Source: Calditrichota bacterium
Lineage (GTDB): Bacteria > Calditrichota > Calditrichia > RBG-13-44-9 > J042
NCBI GenBank assembly: GCA_013150955.1
Contig: JAADJD010000052.1
Span: forward strand, 1 to 64,000
DNA length: 64,000 bases
Reading direction: 5' to 3'
Shown: positions 8,800 through 17,484 of the stretch, in pieces
Position numbering within the stretch: the stretch's first letter is position 1
How the letters are laid out: every line of letters starts with the position of its first letter
Made by a program: the position numbers and the translations under genes
The notes under the pieces: generated by a model
Seen by the model: only the letters and a program-made list of their open reading frames with translations
What the model was told of the DNA's origin: nothing
Databases searched by the model: none

Positions 8800-9987
8800 T
8801 CAGCGCCCTTTCCGAAATTGCTCAGCCACCTGTCGGTAGGCCTCCCGAAAGGGCATCCCCTTTTCCACCAGCCGATAGACCGCTTCTGTGGCGTAAAGCT
8901 CCGGGGTCAGCGCCTGTCGGCAGCGGGTTTCGTTGACCTGCAGGTGCTGGACGACCAGCGTGGCCATCTCCAGCGATTGGCCAACAATCGAAAATGCCTG
9001 GAAGACAGCAGACTTGGTGAGCTGCAGATCCCGGTGATAACCGCTGATCAGGTTGGCGGTCAGGGAACGCACTTCCTGTTCCAGTCCCAGTAGCCGATGG
9101 GCATAGCCGCGGATGAGCTCCAGTACATCGGGATTTTTTTTGTGAGGCATGATGGAGCTGCCGGTGGTGAATGCATCGGGCAATTCAAAATATCCCAGTT
9201 CCGGCAGGGTGAAGAAGATCAGATCGCTGGCCAGGCGATTCAGATCCAGCTGAATGTTGCTCAGCACGTGAAGGATGTCGCCTTCCAGTTTTCCCCGGCT
9301 GTTCTGCACGTGCAGGGGATTTTCCTGAATGCGGGAAAATCCCAGCTCCCGTGCCAGAAATTCCCGATCGATTTTCAGGGGGATCCCAAAGCCGGCACCG
9401 GTTCCAGCGGGGCATTGATCCAGCAGCGTCTGGACGGTATGGAGCCAGAGGCGATTATCCTCCATGGCTGCCTGATGTGCCCCCACCCAGATGGTAATCG
9501 TGGTGGGCATGGCCTTTCGGGTGTGGGTGTATCCCGGTAACGGGATGGTTCCCCATTGCCGGGAAAACGACTGGAACGCCTGAATCAATTCCTGCAACCT
9601 GGTTTCAATCCCATCCAGTTGCTCCCGGTAGAACAGCCGCAGCGCGGTGACCACCTGGTCGTTACGGGAGCGCGCGGTATGAATCTTTTTGCCCGTGTCG
9701 CCCAGGCGTTTTGTCAGATAGTTTTCAATGGCCGTGTGTCCATCCTCTTCTTCCAGCGAAATGGTAAACGTCCCCTCACGAGCCCGATCGATGATTTCGG
9801 CCAACACGTCGCAAATGGCCCGCGCTTCGGAGCGGCTTAACACGCCCACACGCTCCAGCATGCGGGCGTGGGCCATGGACGCACGGCAGTCATATTCAAT
9901 CAATTGCATGTCCAGTTGGGGATCATCGCCTGTGGTAAAGGCCAGCACTTTCTGATCGGTTGGAATGCCTTTCTCCCACAACCTCAT
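8800..9987 (-). CDS. argH: Argininosuccinate lyase (short form)
   Basis: The predicted protein has 395 residues and catalyses the last step of arginine synthesis, splitting argininosuccinate into arginine and fumarate. The fumarase/aspartase-superfamily signature [12 protein letters not shown] is intact, as are the regions [10 protein letters not shown] and [11 protein letters not shown]. Enzymes of about 460 residues are more usual. Here the C-terminal end stops shortly after the FREAYRQV helix and the N-terminus is also trimmed. Its ATG overlaps the argG stop in an ATGA (9984-9987), which indicates coupled translation. Confidence 0.92.
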   Translation of the reverse strand: MRLWEKGIPTDQKVLAFTTGDDPQLDMQLIEYDCRASMAHARMLERVGVLSRSEARAICDVLAEIIDRAREGTFTISLEEEDGHTAIENYLTKRLGDTGKKIHTARSRNDQVVTALRLFYREQLDGIETRLQELIQAFQSFSRQWGTIPLPGYTHTRKAMPTTITIWVGAHQAAMEDNRLWLHTVQTLLDQCPAGTGAGFGIPLKIDREFLARELGFSRIQENPLHVQNSRGKLEGDILHVLSNIQLDLNRLASDLIFFTLPELGYFELPDAFTTGSSIMPHKKNPDVLELIRGYAHRLLGLEQEVRSLTANLISGYHRDLQLTKSAVFQAFSIVGQSLEMATLVVQHLQVNETRCRQALTPELYATEAVYRLVEKGMPFREAYRQVAEQFRKGR

Positions 9988-11249
9988 TGGTACACTCCCG
10001 AGTTTTTGCGCCAGTCATACGGTTGTTTTTTTCGCAGCACCACGTGGTGGGCTTTTAGCCGGATGGCATTAATCCGGATGAAACCGGTCGAATCCGTAGC
10101 ATCAAATCCGCCCTCCTGATCCATGCTGGATAATTCCTGATCGTACAGGGAAGTGGGGGATTCCCGTCCAATGATCTGCACGTTCCCCTTATATAGGGAG
10201 ACTATCACCCTGCCGTTGATATACTCCTGGCTTTTCCGAAAGGCGGATAGGATGAAATCCATTTCCGGAGAAAACCAGTAGCCGTTGTAAATCAGTTCGG
10301 CAAACTTGGGGATGAGCATGTCGCGCAGGTGCATCACTTCCTTGTCCATGGCCAATCCTTCCAGATCTCGATGCGCCATCCACAGGACGGTTGCCGCCGG
10401 GGTTTCGTAAATCCCGCGAGACTTGATGCCGATGTAGCGGTTTTCCACCATGTCCACCCGACCGATGCCGTTTTCGGCAGCCAGGCGATTGAGATAGGTG
10501 AACAATTCCAGAGGAGTATCTTTCACCACTTCGTGGGAGCGATCGATCAGTGCTACCGGAATGCCGTCCTGAAAGTGGATTTCCACGATGGTTTCGCGGT
10601 CGGGTGCCTCCCGGGGCGACACCGTGTGGGTGAAGATGCTTTCCTCCGGTCGCATGAGCGGATCCTCCAGAATGCCCGCCTCGTGACTGATGTGCATCAG
10701 GTTCTCATCCTCGCTGTAGGGTTTGGAGTGGGTGGCGGTGACCGGAATGCCCTCCTGCTGCGCAAACCGGATGAGGTCGCTTCGCCCTTTGAAGGTTTCC
10801 AGAAATTCAGGATCGCGCCAGGGGGCGATGACCTCGATGTTGGGATTCAGGGCGTAGTAGGTAAGTTCAAAGCGTACCTGATCATTCCCTTTGCCGGTGG
10901 CGCCGTGGGCCACATAAAGGGCTTGCTCTTTTTCGGCAATTTCGATTTGTCGTTTGGCCAGCAGCGGTCGCGCCAGTGCTGTGCCCATCAGATAACGCCC
11001 CTCGTAGATCGCGTTGCCCTGAAGGGCGGGAAAGATGAAATCGGTCACAAACTCCTCGCGCAAATCCTCGATGTACACCTGGCTGGCGCCGGTGGCATAC
11101 GCCTTCTGCTCGATGGCTGAAAAATCCTCCTGCTGACCAATGTTGCCCACAAAACACACCACCTCGTAGCCCTTTTTGACCAGCCACTTTAAAATCACCG
11201 AAGTGTCCAGTCCGCCACTGTACGCCAGTATGACTTTTCCCTGATTCAT
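9984..11249 (-). CDS. argG: Argininosuccinate synthase
   Basis: The predicted protein has 421 residues and joins citrulline and aspartate with ATP. The N-terminal PP-loop SGGLDTS follows directly after the start ([13 protein letters not shown]). The ATG at 11249 is preferred to the longer frame from 11318 because AGGAGAGG lies just upstream and the family begins at this point. It lies in the arginine operon, 149 bp after argB and overlapping argH. Confidence 0.94.
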   Translation of the reverse strand: MNQGKVILAYSGGLDTSVILKWLVKKGYEVVCFVGNIGQQEDFSAIEQKAYATGASQVYIEDLREEFVTDFIFPALQGNAIYEGRYLMGTALARPLLAKRQIEIAEKEQALYVAHGATGKGNDQVRFELTYYALNPNIEVIAPWRDPEFLETFKGRSDLIRFAQQEGIPVTATHSKPYSEDENLMHISHEAGILEDPLMRPEESIFTHTVSPREAPDRETIVEIHFQDGIPVALIDRSHEVVKDTPLELFTYLNRLAAENGIGRVDMVENRYIGIKSRGIYETPAATVLWMAHRDLEGLAMDKEVMHLRDMLIPKFAELIYNGYWFSPEMDFILSAFRKSQEYINGRVIVSLYKGNVQIIGRESPTSLYDQELSSMDQEGGFDATDSTGFIRINAIRLKAHHVVLRKKQPYDWRKNSGVYQ

Positions 11250-11397
11250 GATACAACCTCTCCTTATTTGTTTTGAATGAACCTCTTCCCGATCGGTAGA
11301 CCGTGCACTGAAACGCACGGCCCATTCAGGGTCATCCTGACCGTGGAGCCGGATAACCCATTCTCGGGAAATGTTTCGTTTTTAGTTTGAACGGTGT
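11250..11397 (-). other. argB-argG spacer
   Basis: This 148-bp spacer is unusually long for the operon. It contains a CCGTGC...GCACGG inverted repeat near 11305 and the argG ribosome-binding site. No gene is supported. Confidence 0.4.
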
Positions 11398-12303
11398 TCA
11401 TAATTGTGCCTTTCTGTTTGTGCTTTGATTTGCATGATTGCAATGGGTTGCTTTTGAGGCGTTCGGTTCCCTGTTCGCCGCCGATTCGCTGGCAGCCACC
11501 AACCGGGTCGCCGGTAATTCCCCGGCGCCGGGCAATTCCTGAATCACCTGACCGTGTCCGATCCACACCGCGGAAACGCCTGCCTGGAGGGCACGGAAGC
11601 CATTTTCCAGTTTGGGCAGCATGCCACCCTGGATAACCCCCGCCTGTTTGAGCGATTGGAATTGGGAATAGGACAGTTGCGGGAGGAGCGTGGACGGGTC
11701 TGCGGGATCTTCCAGCACACCGGCTTTGTCAACGGCAAAAAACAGGGTGGTGGTGAATCGACCATTCAGTGCGGTGGCCACGGCGGTGGCGATCGTATCG
11801 GCATTGGTGTTTAGCAGAGAACCGTGGCCATCGTGGGTCAGGGGAGCCAGCACGGGGGTGATGCCCGCTTCAAGCAGATGGATCAGGAATTGTGTTTGCA
11901 CCGCCTCGATGTCGCCAACAAAGCCGTAATCGATGGGGTGTGCCGGTCGTCGCTGTGCCCGGATGATGTCCCCGTCGGCACCGGTCAATCCTACCGCCGG
12001 ACATCCCAGGGCAACCAGCCGGGCCACCAGCTGGCGATTGATCAAACCGCCATAGACCATGGTCACCACCTCCAGCATGGGAGCATCCGTGATGCGCCGA
12101 CCGTCGATCATCCGGGGGACGTGTCCCAGTTTCCGGGCCAGCGCCGATGCCTGCTTTCCGCCCCCGTGAATCAGAATTTTGTTGCCGGGAAGCTGCACAA
12201 AGTGCGTTAGAAACGCCTCCAGCAAAGGGGGCTGATCCAGCAACTCGCCACCAATTTTTAAAACCCACAGGGATGCTTTGCTTTCTCGATGCGTCGATTT
12301 CAT
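11398..12303 (-). CDS. argB: Acetylglutamate kinase
   Basis: The predicted protein has 301 residues and phosphorylates N-acetylglutamate, the second step of the acetylated arginine route. An amino-acid-kinase fold is evident: LKIGGELL near the N-terminus, ILIHGGGK as the phosphate-binding loop and NADTIATAVA in the middle. The last 35 residues or so (after AGELPATRLV) look like a disordered tail rich in Asn, Ser and Thr, beyond the usual end. It starts 12 bp after the argC stop. Confidence 0.92.
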   Translation of the reverse strand: MKSTHRESKASLWVLKIGGELLDQPPLLEAFLTHFVQLPGNKILIHGGGKQASALARKLGHVPRMIDGRRITDAPMLEVVTMVYGGLINRQLVARLVALGCPAVGLTGADGDIIRAQRRPAHPIDYGFVGDIEAVQTQFLIHLLEAGITPVLAPLTHDGHGSLLNTNADTIATAVATALNGRFTTTLFFAVDKAGVLEDPADPSTLLPQLSYSQFQSLKQAGVIQGGMLPKLENGFRALQAGVSAVWIGHGQVIQELPGAGELPATRLVAASESAANREPNASKATHCNHANQSTNRKAQL

Positions 12304-12315
12304 CCATCTCCTCCG

Positions 12316-13287
12316 CTAATACGCCACGGCTTTCATCCGAAGACCCAGCGTTTCGGGCCACCCGAACATTAAATTCATATTTTGAACGGCCTGTCCCGCC
12401 GCACCTTTCAAAAGATTGTCGATTGTGCTGATCACCAGAAGCTGATCACCCTTCTGCTGCACATGCAGAATGGCCTTGTTGGTGTTAATGACCGATTTGA
12501 GATCCGGGATCTGCGGGGTCAGGTGAACGAACGGATGCTCTGCATAGTAGTCCCGAAATAAATCAAAAGCGCCAGACGACAAAAATCGGGTGTACAGCAC
12601 CGCGTAAATGCCCCGCGTAAAATTGCCTCGCATGGGAATAAAGTAAAGCTCCGGTGCAGTACCCGTCTGCACCTCCCGCAGAGTGGCCTGGATCTCCGGC
12701 AGGTGCGGGTGTTCAAATGGCTGGTAGACGGTAACGTTCTGGGCCCGCCAGGTGAAATGCGTGGTTGCTTTCAGGCCTTTGCCAGCACCCGTGGAACCGG
12801 TAATGGCCTGCACGTGAATCGGAAACTCCAGCAGCTGATTTGCGGCCAGTGGCAACAATCCCAGTTGAATGGCGGTGGCAAAACAACCGGGATTGGCCAC
12901 CCGCTGGGCCTGTTGGATCCGCTCCCGGTTCCATTCCGGCAGGCCGTAAACGAACAGACCATCATCCTGTGGTGGTCGAAAATCCCGGCTTAGATCGATG
13001 ATCCGGGTGTGAGGGCTTACCGGGTGGTCAGTCAGAAAAGCGCGGGACACGCCGTGCCCCAGCGCCAGGAAAAGCACGTCCACATCCGGTTGCCATTGAT
13101 CCGTAAACAACAGGTCGCATTCCCCCAGCAAATCCGGGTGGACGGCGCTGACCGGTTGTCCCGCATGACCGCGGCTGAACAGGAACCGGATGTGAATCAT
13201 GGGGTGATGCAGCAGCAGACGGAGCAATTCGCCGCCCACATAACCCGAAGCACCGGCAATACCCACCTGAATTTTGCGATCACCCAT
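12316..13287 (-). CDS. argC: N-acetyl-gamma-glutamyl-phosphate reductase
   Basis: The predicted protein has 323 residues and is the NADPH-dependent third step of arginine synthesis. The N-terminal Rossmann motif GIAGASGYVGGELLRLL is followed by the catalytic-cysteine site NPGCFAT and by RGNFTRGIYA. A GGGGGAG ribosome-binding site lies 7 nt upstream of the ATG. The start also overlaps the end of a 42-codon reading frame (13280-13408), which may couple the two. Confidence 0.93.
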   Translation of the reverse strand: MGDRKIQVGIAGASGYVGGELLRLLLHHPMIHIRFLFSRGHAGQPVSAVHPDLLGECDLLFTDQWQPDVDVLFLALGHGVSRAFLTDHPVSPHTRIIDLSRDFRPPQDDGLFVYGLPEWNRERIQQAQRVANPGCFATAIQLGLLPLAANQLLEFPIHVQAITGSTGAGKGLKATTHFTWRAQNVTVYQPFEHPHLPEIQATLREVQTGTAPELYFIPMRGNFTRGIYAVLYTRFLSSGAFDLFRDYYAEHPFVHLTPQIPDLKSVINTNKAILHVQQKGDQLLVISTIDNLLKGAAGQAVQNMNLMFGWPETLGLRMKAVAY

Positions 13288-13408
13288 GGCACGGCTCCCC
13301 CATGATGGATGAGCCCATTAAACCGATCGATGCTGTGGGACGCCTTGCCATCAAGGGCCGACGCCGATTTTTGGGAACGAGAGGGGGAAGTGTGTGACAA
13401 ACTTTCAT
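13280..13408 (-). CDS. Possible 42-residue Arg-containing leader peptide of argC
   Basis: This small ORF runs ATG AAA GTT TGT and so on to a TGA that overlaps the argC start (CCATGGGTGA). AAGGAG lies 11 nt upstream of its ATG. It contains Arg at codons 15, 16, 17, 22 and 23 (NRRRP and ARRP). Arg-rich leader peptides are a known way to sense arginine by attenuation or coupling. The position fits, but only sequence position and composition support it, and it could be chance. Confidence 0.35.
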   Translation of the reverse strand: MKVCHTLPPLVPKNRRRPLMARRPTASIGLMGSSIMGEPCHG

Positions 13409-13437
13409 GGAACAGGCATCTCCTTTGTTTTTTTGAT

Positions 13438-14136
13438 TTAACCTTCCACGCCTTTGTCAAAAGATTGGCGATTCAGGAATAATTGGATTCCCTGCTGGAA
13501 CAGGGACTGCAGTTGTTCCATCCATTTTTCCGGATGGAGACGGGCAAGCCAGCGGCGCAGGGGACTGCGGCGTTCCGCTTCCTGAGGATCAAAGAGCAGT
13601 CCCGTGCACAGGCACATGCGGTACTGGTTTCGCTGCAGGATGTCGAAATTGGGACAGGAGCGGCATCCTTCCCAGAACGCCTGATCGCGGGTCAACTCGT
13701 ACAACGGAACCGGCCGAAAACCGAGTTCGGTATTCATTTTCATGACAGCCGGGCTGGTGGTGATGGAAAAAATTTTGGCGTCGGGGAAGTTTTTGCGCGA
13801 GAGGGTGAACGAGGCCCGCTTCAATTGTTTCCCCAGCTTGCAGCCCCGGAATTCGGGCACCACAATCAATCCCGAATTGGCCACGTAGCGGCCGTGTCCC
13901 CAGGTTTCGATGTAGGTAAACCCGGCCAGCCGGCCATCCCGGTGCAGGGCAATAATGGCTTTACCCGATTGGATCTTCCGGGCAATGTATTCCGGAGACC
14001 GTTTGGCAATGCCCGTACCGCGGGCACGGGCGCTTTCGGCCAGTAATGCCGCAATGGCCGCAGCAAATTTTACGTGCGCTGCCGTGGTGGATTGAATGAT
14101 GAATGCGCCATATTGTTTTTTATAACCATACTTCAT
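13438..14136 (-). CDS. GNAT acetyltransferase, candidate N-acetylglutamate synthase
   Basis: The predicted protein has 232 residues. The GNAT acetyl-CoA-binding region is visible as LIVVPEFRGCKLGKQLKRA (motif A), with RYVANSGL before it. The C-terminus has Cys-containing segments (CRSCPNFD, CLCTG) that may bind metal. The window's arginine operon has no argA or argJ, and GNAT proteins head arginine operons in Bacteroidetes, so it probably supplies N-acetylglutamate. The ATG at 14136 has GGGGAG 7 nt upstream. It is the first gene of the operon. Confidence 0.75.
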   Translation of the reverse strand: MKYGYKKQYGAFIIQSTTAAHVKFAAAIAALLAESARARGTGIAKRSPEYIARKIQSGKAIIALHRDGRLAGFTYIETWGHGRYVANSGLIVVPEFRGCKLGKQLKRASFTLSRKNFPDAKIFSITTSPAVMKMNTELGFRPVPLYELTRDQAFWEGCRSCPNFDILQRNQYRMCLCTGLLFDPQEAERRSPLRRWLARLHPEKWMEQLQSLFQQGIQLFLNRQSFDKGVEG

Positions 14137-14247
14137 GCGACAACTCCCCATTGTACTGGAAATCAAACCGATTCATCCCGTGCGGATTACGGTTACGAAG
14201 ATCGAAAAAATGGATGGATGATACCTGTATGTTAAATGTGGAGTAGT

Positions 14248-14267
14248 GTAGACCCGTCAGGGTCTAC
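14248..14267. promoter_or_regulatory. Perfect 8-bp hairpin in the arginine operon leader
   Basis: GTAGACCC and GGGTCTAC enclose a 4-nt loop, 112 bp upstream of the first gene of the arginine operon and inside its predicted transcript. A short open frame on the minus strand ends inside this hairpin. It has no following T run, so its role as an attenuator is only a suggestion. Confidence 0.4.
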
Positions 14268-14435
14268 GACGGATGGTACGGCGGATATGACGCAGAGATG
14301 CGGGAATGGTCGCCAGCCGGGGAAGTGGGGATAAAGTGGGCAATCCGTAAATAATCCCGTCCCGGATCCATTGAAAGAAACGCTGTCGTGCAACACCAGT
14401 CATACGATTCCATTCCCGTAAAAAATTGAGTGCAA

Positions 14436-14464
14436 ATAATAATCAAATATTTTTGAAATGTCAA
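14436..14464 (-). promoter_or_regulatory. Sigma-70-type promoter for the arginine operon
   Basis: On the minus strand a consensus TTGACA (14464-14459) and TATTAT (14441-14436) are separated by exactly 17 nt. This is the best promoter match upstream of the GNAT gene and predicts a 5' leader of about 290 nt. Bases 14465-14602 on the plus side hold only the leader of the next gene. Confidence 0.65.
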
Positions 14465-14602
14465 GAGGGAGGGCTGAAAAAAATGGAAGATTTTTCAAAT
14501 GGAAGGGCAAGGGAGGGGGGATGACCGAATTGCCAGGGGGGGAAAAGGTTGACATCCATCCGGATGATGGGTAATTTTCCGAAAAAAAAGGAGGGTTTTC
14601 TC

Positions 14603-15184
14603 ATGGCTACCAAAAAAATTTTAATGCTGGTTGGTGACTATGGGGAAGATTATGAAATCATGGTACCTTTCCAGGCCTTGCAAATGGTCGGGCACACGGT
14701 TCACGCCGTTTGTCCGGACAAAAAGAAAGGGGAGCAGATTCGTACCGCCATTCACGATTTTGAAGGAGATCAAACGTACAGCGAGAAGCGCGGGCACAAC
14801 TTTACCCTGAATTATTCCTTTGATGAGGTGCAGCCGGAGGCGTACGATGCGCTGGTGATTTCGGGCGGACGGGCGCCAGAGTATATTCGATTGAATCCGC
14901 GGGTACTGGAGATCGTTCGTCACTTTGCCGAAGCCAACAAACCCATTGCGGCGATTTGCCACGGGGCACAGGTGTTGACCGCTGCGGGAGTGGTAAAGGG
15001 ACGTACGGTGTCGGCATATCCCGCGGTAGGCCCGGAAGTGGAAATGGCGGGTGGAAAGTATGCCGAGATTGCCATTGATGATGCGGTGGTAGATGGCCAT
15101 CTGGTCACCGCCCCGGCATGGCCAGCGCATCCCAGATGGCTGGCAAAGTTTCTAAACGTTCTGGGAACCCGAATAGAACCCTGA
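14603..15184 (+). CDS. DJ-1/PfpI family protein
   Basis: The predicted protein has 193 residues of the DJ-1/PfpI superfamily, which includes deglycases, chaperones and proteases. The nucleophile elbow [10 protein letters not shown] places the reactive cysteine at about residue 119, with [14 protein letters not shown] before it. It looks complete and cytoplasmic. The ATG at 14603 is preferred over 14549 because AAGGAGGG is positioned for it. It stands alone between the divergent arginine operon and the chemosensory operon. Confidence 0.88.
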   Translation: MATKKILMLVGDYGEDYEIMVPFQALQMVGHTVHAVCPDKKKGEQIRTAIHDFEGDQTYSEKRGHNFTLNYSFDEVQPEAYDALVISGGRAPEYIRLNPRVLEIVRHFAEANKPIAAICHGAQVLTAAGVVKGRTVSAYPAVGPEVEMAGGKYAEIAIDDAVVDGHLVTAPAWPAHPRWLAKFLNVLGTRIEP

Positions 15185-15384
15185 AACATCTTCTGCCCGT
15201 GGAAAATGGCGAATGGGGGCAGGAAACGGCCGTCTTCCGCTGCCGGGGGATGGCCGCCCTGCCTCGGCCGGCGGTACTGATGATTGGAATCTGACGGATG
15301 GAAAAATGGGTGGACGGGGCAATCGAATGGTTCATCCGCGCCATTCGAAAATTCCACATTCCACCTCCCGTCACAGATTATTGC
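15185..15384. other. Spacer after the PfpI gene
   Basis: Nothing recognisable is seen here. It ends where the promoter of the chemosensory operon begins. Confidence 0.5.
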
Positions 15385-15413
15385 TTGACATCCCTGTAAA
15401 TAGATACTAAATT
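15385..15413 (+). promoter_or_regulatory. Promoter of the chemosensory operon
   Basis: TTGACA at 15385-15390 and TAAATT at 15408-15413 are 17 nt apart, followed by an AT-rich leader of about 110 nt before the GTG start at 15528. The -10 box matches consensus at four of six positions. Confidence 0.5.
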
Positions 15414-15527
15414 TTTAAAAATTTTAAATTTATCGGCTTTGCACTAAAGAATTTGTGAAGAAAATCGATTTTTTAGTAAGTTGAGATATTTAATTCATTT
15501 AAAAAGGAAAAATTAGGAGCACAAAAA

Positions 15528-16613
15528 GTGAGCCGCATTTACGGAAGATCGCCGAATTTAAATGAGCAGATTTACGAAGTGAAGCTTCGCATCCCGGAGT
15601 GGAAGGTGTTGTTTGCGCTGGATGGTTCCATGGACGAGCGTGCTCTGGCGGAGTTTCTGGAGATGGATGTCGCAGAAGTGCAGGCCATTCTGGAAAAATT
15701 GAAAGAAAAACAACTTATTGAAGAATTAAAGGAAGAAGCTGCCGAAGTGTCTCCAGAAACGGAAGCGGCACCGTCTGATGAGGCCACGGCCGAAGAGGCT
15801 CCCGAAGAGCAGGTTGAGGAAGCGGTCGAAGAAGAAACGGCAGCAACTGCGGAAGAGGAATCGTTTATCGAATTTGCGGAGGCTGAGGAAAAGCCCGAGG
15901 CGGGCAACAGCCGGGAAACGGAACCGGCAGTGGAGGAGACCGCGGCATCGGACGAATCTCAGGGCTCCGACGAAGAATTTGATCGCCTGATTGGCGAATT
16001 GTTCGAAGAAGAGACGCCGCCGGCAGAAGAACCGTTTGCCGGAGGAGCAAAGTCGGCGCAAAGCGCCGCCCCGGAAGAAGAAACCCATGTGGCCACCGAA
16101 GATGAACTGGATCTGGGAGGCATGTTCGAGGAAGAGCTGGCGGAAACGGAAGAGAATTTAACTGAGATCATGGAAGAAATGGAAGAAGAGGTGGCCATCG
16201 AAGAAGGGGCCCCGGAAGAAGTTGCCGAAAAAGAAGCCCTTCCAAAAAAGACCATCATGGTGGTGGATGACAGCGTGGTCATCCGGAAAATGGTGGAAAT
16301 TGCCCTGGAAAACGAAGAACACTTTGAAATTGTGACCATTGGCAATGGCAAAGAGGCATTAAAATATCTGGACGAACAGTTGCCGGACTTGATTTTGCTG
16401 GACATCATGCTGCCCGATGTCAATGGGCTGGATGTGCTGAAGGCCATCAAAGCCAGCGATCGGAGCAAGCACATTCCGGTATTGATGCTGTCGGCCAAGG
16501 ATACCCCGCGCGAAACCGCCCATGCCAAAGAGCTGGGCGCCGATGGGTTTATCTCGAAACCTTTCAAGGATGAAGAATTAATTGCTAAAATAAAAGAACT
16601 GGTTGAGGGCTAA
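15528..16613 (+). CDS. Response regulator with N-terminal winged-helix-like domain and acidic linker
   Basis: The predicted protein has 361 residues. An N-terminal helical domain (1-65, MDERALAEFLEMDVAEVQAI) resembles a small winged helix. A very acidic Glu/Ala-rich linker fills about 66-243. A CheY-like receiver domain follows (244-361) with the phospho-acceptor Asp at about 292 (LILLDIMLP) and KPF near the end. The start is GTG, with TTAGGAG upstream. In operon order it takes the place of PilG. It has no output domain after the receiver, so it probably acts by protein contacts. Confidence 0.85.
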   Translation: MSRIYGRSPNLNEQIYEVKLRIPEWKVLFALDGSMDERALAEFLEMDVAEVQAILEKLKEKQLIEELKEEAAEVSPETEAAPSDEATAEEAPEEQVEEAVEEETAATAEEESFIEFAEAEEKPEAGNSRETEPAVEETAASDESQGSDEEFDRLIGELFEEETPPAEEPFAGGAKSAQSAAPEEETHVATEDELDLGGMFEEELAETEENLTEIMEEMEEEVAIEEGAPEEVAEKEALPKKTIMVVDDSVVIRKMVEIALENEEHFEIVTIGNGKEALKYLDEQLPDLILLDIMLPDVNGLDVLKAIKASDRSKHIPVLMLSAKDTPRETAHAKELGADGFISKPFKDEELIAKIKELVEG

Positions 16614-16621
16614 AATTTTAC

Positions 16622-17011
16622 ATGGCTAAAATTTTAGTCGTTGAGGACAGCGCGGTTGACCGGCTGGTCATCCGGCGCTTTTTAGCCGATACCCCGCACG
16701 AAATACGCGAGGTGGAGCACCCCCGCGAGGTGCAGACTACCATTAAACAATGGCGTCCCGATATCATCCTGCTGGATATTGTCATGCCCGAAGTCAACGG
16801 GTACGAAATCTGCCGCAACCTGAAACGCAATCGCGAAACGGCAGACATTCCGGTTATTTTTATCACCGCTAAAAAACAAAAAAGCGATATTTACTGGGGA
16901 AAAAAGCAGGGAGCCAACGAATACTTAATCAAACCCATTCAGCAGGACGTGCTGTTGCGTACCATAGACAAATGGCTGGCAGATAAAAAACACGTGAGCG
17001 TCGATGGCTAA
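16622..17011 (+). CDS. Single-domain response regulator, PilH/CheY-like
   Basis: The predicted protein has 129 residues and is a receiver domain only. VVEDSAVDRL near the N-terminus supplies the acidic pair, Asp52 in LLDIVMP is the likely phospho-acceptor, and ITAKK and IKPI complete the active site. It follows the previous gene by 8 bp and overlaps the CheW gene by 8 nt, so all are one operon. It corresponds to PilH of the Pil-Chp gene order. Confidence 0.9.
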   Translation: MAKILVVEDSAVDRLVIRRFLADTPHEIREVEHPREVQTTIKQWRPDIILLDIVMPEVNGYEICRNLKRNRETADIPVIFITAKKQKSDIYWGKKQGANEYLIKPIQQDVLLRTIDKWLADKKHVSVDG

Positions 17012-17474
17012 TTACAATGATCGAAATGCGGAACATGTGGAGCGTCTCTCCATTTTCGAATTGTACACCCATTTCTTTGCGCTGGAAATTTCTCAGATTC
17101 GCGAAGTAATCCCCTTACCGGCCTACACTCCGTTGCCCAATTCCAACCGCACCTACATTGGCGTATTTAATTTGCGGGGCGAAATTTACCCGCTGGCCGA
17201 CATTTCCCCGCTGCTGGGATTTCCCAACAAAGAAATTTACCCCGACGACATGGTGGTCTTAATTGATAGTGGCGAGATGGTGGTGGGATTTATTGTGGAC
17301 AAGATTTACGGGATGATTCATATTAATCCTTCGGAAATTAAGTTGCCGCGGGGACTGGTTCCCCACTCCATGGAAAAATACATTGCTGGTGTGGTGGAAC
17401 ATCAACGCAAGCAATATTTCATCCTGGATGTGAGCACCCTGTTTAAGTCTCATGAATTATTAGCATTTATTTAA
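17004..17474 (+). CDS. cheW: CheW-like coupling protein (PilI-like)
   Basis: The predicted protein has 156 residues with one CheW domain: [38 protein letters not shown] and FIVDKIYGM are typical. Such proteins link receptor signalling tips to the CheA kinase beneath the membrane. It overlaps the regulator upstream by 8 nt and lies 10 bp before the receptor gene. Confidence 0.92.
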   Translation: MANYNDRNAEHVERLSIFELYTHFFALEISQIREVIPLPAYTPLPNSNRTYIGVFNLRGEIYPLADISPLLGFPNKEIYPDDMVVLIDSGEMVVGFIVDKIYGMIHINPSEIKLPRGLVPHSMEKYIAGVVEHQRKQYFILDVSTLFKSHELLAFI

Positions 17475-17484
17475 AGAGGATTGT

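Noticed and set aside
10329..11120. 263-residue frame antisense to argG
   Set aside because: It lies entirely opposite a clear argG gene, shows no known motif, and is a typical shadow in GC-rich third-position sequence.
14264..14464. 66-residue frame upstream of the GNAT gene
   Set aside because: Its start lies inside the predicted -35 box, so it could be translated only from an internal ATG without a good ribosome-binding site. It is mentioned only as part of the leader.
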